A stretch of 41,385 nt of DNA, taken from the NCBI GenBank assembly GCA_003024175.1, contig MDYQ01000239.1, positions 1-41,385 of the forward strand. Reading direction: 5' to 3'. This DNA is from Planoprotostelium fungivorum. Taxonomy: Eukaryota > Evosea > Variosea > Cavosteliida > Cavosteliaceae. This document shows positions 24,536-35,100 of this stretch, in pieces; the stretch's first letter is position 1; each line of letters begins with the position of its first letter. The notes beneath the pieces were generated by a model. The model saw nothing but the letters and a program-made list of their open reading frames with translations, was not told the origin of the DNA and did not search any database. The position numbers and the translations under genes are program-made.

Positions 24536-26170
24536 TTATTGTGTCTCCTTCCAGTTCTTCGCATTCTCCTTGATCCAAGGATGTGTCTGCACCGCCTTCA
24601 TCGTGATCCTCTGGGCAGGATCGTGCTGCAGTAGTCGGCTGATCAAGTCCTTCGCTCCCTCAGTGATGTACTCTGGGTACTCCATCTGATCGTCTCATCA
24701 GCCCCCGCAGATTTCATCATCTCCCACCTGAACTTGAGAGATCTTTCTGTGTGTCTCGCTGGTGCTGCTCGTTTCGAATGGAGGTCTTCCCACCAAGAAC
24801 TCGTAGAGGAGAACACCTGTCGTCGTCATCATGGAGGTGATGTCGCTGATGCAAACCTAACGACCAGACGTCGGCGGTAGCTCCGTGAGGTTTTCCCTCC
24901 ACCATTTCGGGGGGCAAGTAGTCGAGGGTACCACACAGAGTCGTTCTGCGGGAGGTGGGGGCGTGGACGGACCATCCAAAGTCCCCGATCTTGATGGTGT
25001 TGTCCGTTCCAACGAGAAGGTTCTCGGGCTGTGGTGAATGAGAGACGCGATCGATGATGATGGATCACCTTGATGTCTCTGTGGATGACGTGTTTGTTGT
25101 GGCAGTATTCGAGAGCTCCGGCGAGCTGGTAGATGTACTGTGAAGGTGATGAGAAGATGGGTGGAGAGAGTGCATCTCACCGTGGCGGACAGTTTCTCAT
25201 CGAAGCGTTCGACTCTTCTCAACTCTTTAAAGAGCTCGCCTCCTGCAGCGTACTCGATGATGAGGTAGACTCGGTTCTGATCGTAAAAGTATCCGAAGAG
25301 ACGGATGATGTTGGGGTGTCTGAGAGGACATCAGATGAGAGAACAGATGGAGGAGTACCTGAGGTGAGACTGGATCTCCACTTCTCTTCGAAGCTGATGC
25401 TCCACTCTGGCGGACTGAAGTTGGTTCTTGAAGAGAACCTTGAGGGCACAGACGAAGCCGCTCGACTTCTCTCTCGCCATATATACATTTCCAAACTTTC
25501 CCTGCAGAGAGGTCAGAACATGGTCCAGCCGAAGATGATGTTCACCTGTCCTAATGGCTTTCCAATATCAAAATCATTCAGTGTCCATCTCTTCTTTCCC
25601 TGATCCTTCTTCTCTGCTGTTGATGCACTCTGTAGCGCATTAGTTGAGATCTTAGGACGACACCGTCTCGAACCTGACTGGGGGCGGGAGCTGTGTGAAC
25701 GGTTGTAACTCCGGCAGTCGATGTGGTTGTAGTTGTTCTGAAAAGGTCAGCATTTTGTATGGACGCGCCCAAGATGATTGTCATACCTGACTGGACCAGC
25801 AGCCGGTCTAACAGGACCGCTAGTGACTGGGCGAGAGGGACCAGTTGTAGTGTTTGTTGGCGGTGCTGCCTTAATTTGGGCGCTAGGAGGTCTCACACTG
25901 GTTAGAGTGGAAGGTTGCGGCTTGATCGCTGTGGATATTTTGACAGATGGCTTTTGAGTTGCAGCAGTTGATGTAGCGGAAATGGGCTTCGAGCTTAATT
26001 TGATTCCTACTGGAGCGGCACGAGCGGGCTTCATATTCTATGGAAGACGATTAATACAGGGAGAATGAGATGTTTAGACATACCTTTCCATCTTCGAATG
26101 TCTTTGAAGCAGTGCTCAAGTTCTCCTTGTTAAGAGATACAGAGTTCATCTGTGTGTTAACGGCCTTCAT
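24536..26170 (-). CDS. Aurora-type mitotic Ser/Thr kinase
   Basis: Cell-cycle kinase of about 420 residues. The N-terminal 145 residues are Pro/Thr/Ala-rich and disordered, with a KEN box at residues 15-17 (LNKENLS), a known APC/C-Cdh1 degron. The kinase domain follows [23 protein letters not shown]: Gly loop, ATP-binding Lys about residue 183 (CALKVLF), HRDIKPENLL, DFG ([10 protein letters not shown]), and the Aurora activation loop [16 protein letters not shown], including the Thr phosphorylated in this family. It ends [15 protein letters not shown] and stop. About nine introns, all with consistent phases; the start 26170 precedes [17 protein letters not shown]. The WSVHAP and RRTTLCGT signatures separate Aurora from other AGC-like kinases. 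An E2F-like site lies about 80 bp upstream. Confidence 0.93.
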
Positions 26171-26638
26171 AGAGACGCAACCAACTTAATGCTGCGATGA
26201 AGGAGTCGTTCGGTTTGGTGCTTCTGAATTCAAAATTCCATTTCGGTCCTTTTCCCGCCAAAATTATTCATTGCGACACTTGGTTGCGATATCTCACTTG
26301 TGTTCCTGGATTGTAAATTTTTCGTAGCAACGCATCTGAACCACATTCTTCTTCAACATGCAATCATAGAAGAGATATCGATTAACCGTTACTCTAACAG
26401 GACGGTATCATTCAGAACGAGATGTAGTATTTCGACGATCGATTCAAGATCCTCAAACACTCCGAATATAATTATGATTCATATTCTGATATACCGTTCA
26501 ATCTTTGTGTGGGCATCAGTATTTTTCAAAACGACGACCAATCATGGTCAATAAACAGTGCCTCGATCAAATGCAGAGTCTCCACAGGTGGGAGGAATGG
26601 AACCAGACCCTTCATAAAGCACAAGTCGATCTACATTC
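26171..26638 (-). promoter_or_regulatory. Aurora upstream region and USP 3' flank
   Basis: About 470 bp of AT-rich spacer between two minus-strand genes. It contains the E2F-like site at 26250-26263 and otherwise no recognised exon or repeat. Confidence 0.5.
26250..26263 (-). promoter_or_regulatory. E2F/DP-like site upstream of Aurora
   Basis: On the minus strand the sequence reads ttttggcgggaaaa, a full match to the classical E2F consensus TTTSSCGC with its symmetric A/T flanks. It lies 80-93 bp upstream of the Aurora start codon, a usual distance for such sites in S/G2/M genes. Binding is inferred. Confidence 0.65.
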
Positions 26639-26644
26639 TTTATT
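26639..26644 (-). terminator. AATAAA polyadenylation signal of the USP gene
   Basis: AATAAA on the minus strand, 9 bp past the stop codon. Confidence 0.55.
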
Positions 26645-26653
26645 CTTCTGAGA

Positions 26654-28752
26654 TCATCTGGCTTGGATCAGCTCAGGAGAGCACCCCAAGAGATTCGCCC
26701 TGTGCAGAAGTATCTCCACGATCTCCTGCACCCTCTCTGACTCGATGTACTGTGACTCCTTTCCACTGTAGAAGCGGACGATCATGTGATTCCTTCCAGA
26801 GAGGGTGACGTCCAAGACATCCTTGTACATGAAGGTCTCCATGGTCTCTCCCACGACAGGTCTATACCGTATGAATCTGTCGCTCTTGAAACGGATCCTC
26901 CTGACTTGTCCTGTCTCTCTTCAGAGTCGTCTCCTCTTCCACTCACTCTTATACAGCCAGTTGGTCCGTATGACGATAAAGTCCACGTCTTCCATCTCGT
27001 TCGAGTACTTTGGAATGAAGACAAAGGAGTCACCCATCGATTGTAACACTTGGTCCTCTTCCGTGTCATCGTTGGTATCCAAGAGTGAATCTTTCAGCTT
27101 GGAGATGATGATTCCATCCCTCGAGCTCCCTCCTTCCTTCTCTCTCTTCTCTTCCTCTTCTCTCTTCTCTTCCCCTTCTCTCTTCTCTTCCTCCTGTTCT
27201 CTTCACTCTCTCTCCTCTTCACACAATCTTCACCTCGTGCAGGTTGACATCCTCCATGACTTGTCCATCCTCCTCTTGTATCTCCTTCTCCTGTTTCTCC
27301 TCCATCTTCTCTCCTATCTTCTTCTCTTCTGTCTTCTCCTCTGTCTTCTCCTCTGTCTTCTCTGGCTTCTCGTGATGGTGTGAATTGTCTCTGGCTACTA
27401 ATTGTCTCCAGGGTATCTCTGTGATCTTCGATGGTTCTTCACACTCGTAGAAGAGAACCGAGGGTTGTAGATGTCCCCTCACCATCCTCTCCATCAACTG
27501 AGGCCACGATGTTCCCACCTTCATCGTCAGGTGCTGAATGAGATCCCTTCACTCACCGCCTTCACGGTGATGTCATCGTACACCATCCACTCTCTCCTCC
27601 TCTCGTTGTACAAGAAGATGATGTAGTGCTTCCCATAGTAACAGATCATTCCCCTCAGTTTGTACCAACTGGACGGTGCATTCTGCTCTGGGCTACTGAA
27701 CACCTTCTCGTGTCATTCACATCCCTCCACCTCCACTCACCTTGGCTAGATCGATGCGCAGAGAGATCATCTTCAGGGTCTCCGTGATGTCATCCAATGT
27801 GGGGGTATCAGAGTCCCACACAACACCGACGGAGAAGACTTCGGGAAGTCGAGTGAGCTGTCGGCTGATCGTGCACAGGTTGTTGCACTTTTCCTGTTCT
27901 CATTCATTCTTCTCTCCTCCTCCCTCGTCTCACCTTGTTCGGACAGTATCTCCGATCAATTCCCGCCTTGTGTAACAGCTGAGAGAAGGAAGCGTTGACG
28001 GATGATTCTCTCATGGACGCATTTCTGATGATGTCAATGGGAATGATGGATGAGGGACCTCACTTGAGTCCGTTGGCGTAGGTGAGGGCGGTGAATGAAG
28101 TGGAGCGGAAAGGTTCGTTGACAGCACCACACGCATTGCATTGCAGTTGTTCGATCATGTTCATCCCAAATACCTATTTGATTTCACTGGACATTTTCTG
28201 AAGACTAAATTCACCTTGTGTGCGATGCACTGCGTATCTTGACAGTATGTGGAATCCTCACTGGAGCCGAGTGGTTTCTCTGGATGCATTTGAGCGTGAA
28301 GACTGTCTAGAACTGCTTCTAATGCTTCAGAAGCGTCGTCCTGAGGATGGATGAACAAGGGAACATACGATGGTGTGATTCACCAATTGAGTGAGCTGGA
28401 AACGATTGGAGGGACTGAATAACAGAGCGAGAGTACTTCTTAGAGCGTTCGGAGGTAACACTGCGTTCTCAGAGAATTCATATTGGATGAAAATGGTCTG
28501 GATGATGTGAATTCAAGAGAGATTGAGATGGATCACCTCAATAGCACAATATATACAGTTGTTGAGGTGGGGGTGTGGCTGATTTCGGTGCTGTATGAAC
28601 TTTTGACGGAAAGGAGTGAGATGCCATAGAGCTTGGATAACTACGTTGAGGAAACAGTTGTTCTCTCCAAAGTTATTCGCCAAACCCTTCTCATCGGGTG
28701 GAGCGACTTTGGTTCGATGATCATCGATGATCTCGAAGTTACCGGCCCACAT
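26654..28752 (-). CDS. USP53/54-type ubiquitin carboxyl-terminal hydrolase
   Basis: Peptidase C19 of about 530 residues that should cleave ubiquitin chains. The start at 28752 gives MWAGNFEIIDDHRTK. The Cys box reads FGENNCFLNVVIQALWHL with the nucleophile Cys. DDASEALEAVL, CQDTQCIAHKVFGMNMIEQ and a zinc-binding CNACGA follow in the order seen in USP53/USP54 and their plant relatives. The His box GMICYYGKHYIIF keeps the catalytic His, followed by WMVYDDITVKAVG, so the enzyme looks active. An acidic and Lys-rich low-complexity linker (about 27130-27380, repeated KTEEKTEEK) leads to a C-terminal domain (about 26654-27080) with beta-strand-like spacing and a final helix, which may be PH-like; that part I cannot assign firmly. 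Multiple introns of 35-60 nt. The USP53/54 assignment rests on motif order, not on alignment. Confidence 0.8.
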
Positions 28753-28936
28753 ATCTCTTTAGAGGGTGATATGCGAGCAGTGCTCTACGTCTGTCTGATG
28801 ATGACTTTGAAGTTCCAGAAGGAACTTTTTTCTCTGAACGGGACGAAATTTCGGGCTCTGTCTCGTTGTATTCGGTGACCAAAATTTAAAATTTCGAATT
28901 TGGGCATTTCGAAAGAAAAAAACATCTTTATATCGA

Positions 28937-31057
28937 TCACCGCTTCTTCATCAAGAACTCGGCCATGATGGCAATGTGGTCTGAGTTCATGAATGGATTG
29001 GGTAACTTGGTCTCCTTGACGAACTCCTCCTCCACCGGTGACAAGATCTTCGATACGGCCAAAGAGTCGGAGGTGAACCAGATGTAATCCAACACTCCCG
29101 TGAAGTCTCCCGTGTAATTCGTGAACGAGGGCTCTCCAATGGATGCATAAGCCGAGCTTAACGTGAACGGATGTTTCATTCCCGCTGTTGAATAACTTCC
29201 GTAGTAGAACGGCTCCAAGTCCTGCCGTCATCAGCGCTCCATTCATCTCGATCAGGATGATGACGATGTGATGACAATCACTCACGTCGTGTCTCGGATC
29301 GATCTTGCCTGACATCATGAGCTCGTATGGACCCGATCCAGGTTGTGAGTTGAAGTCTCCGCAGATGATGAGAGGAGAATTACTCCACTTGGATCTGGGT
29401 GACGTGATGGAGGTCAGCTGCTCCATCATGAATTGGACTTGGAGCAGTTTGACATCTCTGTAATCTGGATTCCAGTGGATGTGGGTGTTGGCCACGATGA
29501 TGTTCTTCGCTTTCGCCGCGTATTTCCCTCCTCCTCCTGTCAGCCACCATCTACAACTCGCCATCTCACCTTTTCCATTGGCGACGGAGGACAAGGGAGG
29601 ATCCTCCTTGATCTGGAGGACGATGAAGAGACCGATGTTGTCTTTCGTGATGAGACGAGAGAAAGCCTCAGAGTCTTCAGAGAGCTCCTTGTGCTTTGAC
29701 ATGGCAACCATCTGGTACTCGATCGCCACCTCCTCCGCCAGATTGAATCTGGAGACATGAGATGGAGATCACGTGACCTCTCACTTTGACCGCTTGTAGA
29801 AGATGGCACAGCCGTCTACGTTGGTCCAATTGTCCATGGTCCTCGCCCTCGATTTGGGTGTGAACACTCCAGAGTACCCCGCAGCTCCCAGCTCCGGCTT
29901 GAAAAAGTCGCTGAAAGCTCCCGCTTCCACTTCCTACCCCCATCAATCTCATCTCCATGGAGACATCTCACCTGAAGACACACGATGTCGGGATCGTACA
30001 GTAAGATCTCGTTTCGAATGTGTGCGGAACGGTAATCCCAGTGGAGGGCCCACTGAGGGCAGTATCCGTACACTCCGGTCTGGGCGTAGCAGTCGGCCAG
30101 AATGTTGTAACTCAACACTCGCAGCTTGATGTCCTTCTCATACACCGTCACACCTTGGCTGTTTCCCTGTCTCTCTTCAGCTCCTCTCGCGATGCATCTC
30201 ACCATCTGTTGTCCGATGGAGGTGGTGCTGTTGCCGTTGGCATCGAGTAGAGAGAGGAGCCTTCGATCGGGTGGTGGGATGCCTGGGGGTATTCTCTCTC
30301 TCAGGTAAGACAAGATGGTTTCCGTTCCCATGGAGAGGACGTCCATCGGTGGATTGATCAGTGGGTTACCCAACACGGACAGCTCTTTCATCCGGTAGAA
30401 TCTATGTCTCTTCAGTGTGTGTCACAACTCACGTGAACATGAACAAGATGAGAGATCGTGATGGTGGTGATGGAGTGATCCGAGGAGGACCTCACCTTCC
30501 CATCTGATTGGGTAACTCGGTGAGGTTGTTCTCTGTGAGGTACAGACGTTGCAGTTGCATGAGGTTATTGAAACTGGTGGGTAGATAAGACAGGGCGTTG
30601 TAACTGAGATCCAGACAGACGAGAGAGGGTAAGTGGCTGAAGATGTCTTCTGGCAGCCAGGAGATCTTGTTGTTGCTGAGGAAGAGAGAAGTGAGGTGTC
30701 CGTAGATTCTTATCTCTGGTGATAGAGTGATGATGCCAGAACGAGAGAGGTCCAGCTCGCTCCAGCCACCTCCTCCGTTCTTGTACTTTTCTGAGGACAA
30801 GTTGTTCTTCAGATCTTCTATCGTGAAATCTTCTCCGTAGCTCTCATCGAAGAGATCTTGGTCTACCCCTCTGCTCTGCTGTTCGACTTCAGTGTTGTGA
30901 TGTGATTCGTAGACGAGATGGATGATGTGATGGGTATTGGTTGACGGTTTGCGGAGAAAAAAGAGAAAAGGAGAAGGAAACCACTTACCTTGTATGATAT
31001 CCGATTCCTGGTCCACAATCTCCCGTAATCGTCTCTGTCGCTCATGTATGTATTCAT
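28937..31057 (-). CDS. CCR4: CCR4-type deadenylase (CNOT6-like)
   Basis: Catalytic subunit of the CCR4-NOT complex, which shortens mRNA poly(A) tails; about 560 residues. The start at 31057 gives MNTYMSDRDDYGRLWTRN. Four to five LRRs follow (LTSLFLSNNKISWLP, LVCLDLSYNALSYLP, LQRLYLTENNLTELP), the NOT1-binding module. After the linker YLRERIPPGIPPPDRR comes the exonuclease-endonuclease-phosphatase domain: VLSYNILADCYAQ, PDIVCLQEVE with the catalytic Glu (restored across an intron), NTHIHWNP, GDFNSQPGS, LDYIWF and the final SDHI. All catalytic residues are present. There is no Gln-rich N-terminal extension as in yeast. The stop lies 185 bp upstream of the next minus-strand gene start. The LRR plus EEP order and the YCPQWALHWDYR segment are diagnostic. 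Confidence 0.94.
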
Positions 31058-31276
31058 GTGATCCGTTTCTTCTCGTATTCTCTCTATATACTTCCTCTCT
31101 TTACAGATTTATGTATGTGATGATGTGCCTCAAATGTTTACAGTCTTCTCCCTCTTATCATGTCTCTGTATCTCACAGGGGTCTCCGCTGACCAAAATCG
31201 CTCCTAACGGACATCAGATTCGGATTCCGTCGTATGTGAGATGACTGGAGGAAAGAGGAGCGGGTTAAGACATCAA
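31058..31276. promoter_or_regulatory. Upstream region of CCR4
   Basis: About 220 bp preceding the minus-strand CCR4 start and the tentative plus-strand gene. AT-rich with tctatata near 31081-31088; no recognised exon. Confidence 0.35.
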
Positions 31277-31934
31277 ATGGATAGAATGAAGATTCATCGG
31301 ATGAGGGCAAATACCTTCGCTTCGTCAGGTTGGTGACCGTTTGGAATAAAATCTGTCAAAATTAGAGCTCTACAACCGAAAGCTTTCACAATGGCATGGA
31401 GCTCCCTCAGGAAGATGTACAGATATCCCAAAATGGGTAGCATCAACTGCGACCATTTAGACATAACCCGAGAGTACATTTTATGCCAACTGTACCGGAG
31501 TTCGAATCGTAACCTCGGAGTTGGGCTCCACGCCGCCTGACGAAAACTCTGCGCGTGCGGCTACAGAGGAACTTCCATGGGAGGTCGTGATCGGGGACAA
31601 GTTTAGACGAGGCGACATCATTCTGGTCTTCAAAACAGTGCAAAAGACGTGACTGGGGACAAATTCTGACACTTACGCAATGTACAAGCAGAGTAAGCTT
31701 CAATTTTCGACGAAAATGCAGTGCAATGCGACACATCCGCACGGCTGGGTCGTAGTAGGAGGGAGTTGCAGGATGAGGGGATCAACTGCATATTCTGAGC
31801 CACGAAGACACACGAAGACACACGAAGATACGAAAGACGAAACGATGATCACCAACGAAGAGAGAGGACATGAGAAGGATGGATGTTCACCGAGACTCTC
31901 CCAGGTCAAGCTCACCCTCCAAAGAATGAGATGA
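31277..31934 (+). CDS. Tentative small gene of unknown function
   Basis: I do not recognise this protein. A model of four exons fits in phase: start 31277 (MDRMKIHRMRANTFASS), an intron ending aaaattag (31361), then ELYNRKLSQWHGAPSGRC, an intron ending acccgag, then the best-looking segment, WSTFYANCTGVRIVTSELG, STPPDENSARAATEELPW and EVVIGDKFRRGDIILVFK, then an intron to about 31690 and a polar Thr/Glu/Lys-rich C-terminus ending TLQRMR. A 10-bp repeat (acacgaagac, three copies near 31801-31828) codes part of that end. Support: compatible phases, acid-rich readable exons, and AATAAA at 32066-32071. Against: weak splice sites, no homologue known to me, and several competing antisense frames. 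A gene remnant is possible. Confidence 0.3.
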
Positions 31935-32065
31935 GGCGAGCATGCACCGGGACGATAGAGGATAGAAAATCTTAGGCCACACCATGGACGAATGAACAAG
32001 ATGTTTATATGTAAAGATGTGAAGAGTTATCTTGAAATTCTTGTACGTTCTATTCATGGATGATG

Positions 32066-32071
32066 AATAAA
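32066..32071 (+). terminator. AATAAA, possible polyadenylation signal
   Basis: AATAAA 132 bp past the stop of the tentative gene and 128 bp before the next start codon. Confidence 0.35.
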
Positions 32072-32198
32072 GAGCCCAATCTACCTGAACATGCACAACG
32101 AGGTGTGCCTCTGGTGGGATTTGAGGCGCCGGAAGAATTCGGGTAAATCACACTTTATTCCGGGTTTGCGTCGCCTCATACAACAGATCTCTAACACC

Positions 32199-35100
32199 AT
32201 GTTGATGAAAAGAGGCTTAGTGGTCCTCTTTGCACTTTCCTTATTATTACTCCACACAAACGCAAACGAAGGTAAATGACGCACTTGGATCGCATCTGAT
32301 GCCATCACAGTTAGCTGCGGTCTCGCATGTTGGCTTAGCAAGGCACAAGTGAAGATTCCTGATCAAAACCAGACTTACCCGTACGCAACTGTTGAGGTGT
32401 GACCCTTTTCGTGATCGCGTGCCTAAACAATCAACAGATCAAAGACGTTCAATGTTCTTCCATACATCTCAATGATTTGTTCTCTCGGGAAGATAATGAT
32501 ACACTTCATTTTGGAGTTGGTGGTGTGGGGATAGAATGTTCAGCCTACTGGTCCTTTGTCGCGAATCAGAGTTATCTCGGTTTCCCCCTGTCTGATTACG
32601 GTCAAGTGAGATCGATCTCTCTGCATAATGAATGATCTGACCCTTCCAGATCCAATTTGGACTGGACCCCTCGCAATCAAATATGAATTTATCCCTTCAA
32701 TTCTATCGCAATTCCACCACTCACTTGGTTGATCACATTGACCTGCAAGACTGCACCACACGTCTCTTCATCAAGCCCATCTTGACCAGCGGAGGTGAGA
32801 ACGGAAACAGGAGAGGAGGAGACCGAACATGCTGCAGGTTACATCTCTGAATTGCTGGAGATTCTGTCTGGAACTTACACCCCTCTTCTCAACATGGTCA
32901 TCGACTTTCAGCTGTGCCCTATCGCAAAGGACATCGTCTCGAATCAATTAACTGCTGCCTACAAGAACGTGGGAACAGGTGACATGATCGACATGACACC
33001 ATGCAACCATGCACTCATCCTCTATAGTGTTTGGAAAGCCGAACGAGCCAGCCCCAGCACCTCTGATCGAGGTGAAAGAGCAGTTGTGCAATCTGAGTTC
33101 GAGTCCCCTCCTCGCTCTGGGAAATCTGTTCGCTGCAGATCACAACCCCAAGAACCCCTTTGGTGCGCAAAATTTCCATTTGAAATTCGAATGTAACGGT
33201 CGGAACAGGTTTCAATGGTCTCTTCAACTTCATGACACACGAGACGGGTACATTGAATCTGACTAACCTCCTCGAGAAAGAGCCATCCTACAGTGAGAAC
33301 AAGGAATTAAGAGGGTGAGATTGAGACGTCTGCAGGTCAAATCAAGTTGGACGTACCCGATAAGGCATCGGTCAACGTTCAAGTGCTGTCGGCTTCCGTG
33401 TCTGAGCTCAACCAATGGAAGAAGGTCGATCTGATGGAGCCCTTGAGCTACTACAGGAGACACCAGAACAATTCCCACTACCTGAACGATTACAACTCCA
33501 CCTCTCTCGTCGATTCCATGCTGATCTCAGATATGGTGTTGGAAGAGCTTAAGGTGAGACCACAGAAGGCTCGTTGTAGAATGATGTTGTGACAGGTGTA
33601 CGTCACGGTGTCGCTGGAAGTGAATGTGACGGATCCCATGATATCTCAGACGGAACCTCTGAGAGACGAGTTGAACCTGTACGTCTCCGTCTCTGACCTT
33701 CACATCCATGCTGATGTACTCGCTCTCGTATTGCAGAAGGTATCCATCTCTCATCAGATTACTTCCTCTTCCTCTGTTCATCACATCCTATTCAGATTAC
33801 TTCCTCTTCCTCTGTTCATCACATCCTATTTCATCCATCATCACGACATCCAATATGTTCAATGCTGATGGACGTGCAGAACATAGAACAGTTGACGGGA
33901 GATTCCCTTCAGGACCCGAAGGAATTGATGAAAGTGTTGAACAGCGTCAACGTGACGTACATCTCCACTGATTTCAAGCTGAACTCCATCCACGTCTCCA
34001 GTGTCCACATGGACTGGGAGGCCGGCGTCGTTCAATTGTTCAACGACATCATACACATCAGCTTGAAGAGGTGAGTCCGTCGACAGAGAGAGACTGACGA
34101 GGGAAGGATCCTGCCCCAGATTCTCAACTCAGCCATGGGAAGCATCGCGAGGGAGCAGATCAACGACATGATCCAAGAGATATTACACCCCAAGGAGGAG
34201 AAGGCCATCAGTCGAGCTGAGGTGGAGAAGGACAACAAGACAGAAGACGGAACTCATCATAAGGATCTCAAGACACACCCGGAGACTGTAGGAGTAGACG
34301 TCTTTTGGAGTGTATTCGGTGATTGTCTTCTCCATCGTCTGATCTCACATCATCTGATCTTGACGTCATCACCGTCTCGATGATCATCAACACCTCGTAA
34401 CAATTACAGGATTCGTCCTCATGGTCGTGGTCTTCTTATTCTTATCCGTGATGTCCACCATGTTACACAAGCGATACTACGAGGAGGACCAAAACGAGTG
34501 AGATCTGAGACCACAGAAGACCCTGACATGACGACAGCTACGTCAAGCTGAGCCACCTCTCCGTGCAGGCCGACGACGTCTCCGAGAAGGCTGTCTGGGG
34601 CAGATCCCTGCACCAACATCCCTCGGTCCATTGGTTCACGCGAAGCCTCGTGTTAGCCCTCCTCTGTCTCAACATCGCCATGTACATCTCCGCCCATTCC
34701 TCTCAGTCTGCCGATTTCAGGATCATCCTTCAGGTGGAAGAGAAGACATACGTCATCCCCAGCGTGTGAGTCCGAGGGCTTGATGTGGAATGACGGGTTG
34801 TAGATACAAGTACAGTATCATCGATAACATCGAGAACATGTGGAAGGCGGGAATCCAGTGGATCTCGATGATCATCGTGGTGGCATTGGGATTCCTTCCT
34901 TACGCCAGACTCTGTTTCCTCATCTCTGCGTGGTGTCTTCCCAGGAGGTCCACGTGGCTCAACATCATGGTCAGAATGTCCAATGACATGGGCAAGTTCA
35001 CCTTTGCCGATACTTTCATCTGCACCATCTTGGCAGAGGTGAATTCGATTCATTCATTCTGTGTCATTACTTCATGGAACATCTTTCGAGCACAATCAAT

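Noticed and set aside
28753-28936. Extra exon of the ubiquitin peptidase or of CCR4
   Set aside because: An open frame crosses this gap, but it lacks motifs of either gene and runs through the clear CCR4 stop in another frame.
31294-31479. Minus-strand frame with a RecA/RAD51-like look (FLRELHAIVKAFGCRALILTD)
   Set aside because: No Walker motifs or further exons could be found upstream on that strand, and the opposite strand gives a better exon chain.
31487-31515. gttcgaatc, a match to the tRNA T-loop
   Set aside because: The flanking bases do not form a T stem, and no D arm, anticodon arm or acceptor stem could be folded around it on either strand.
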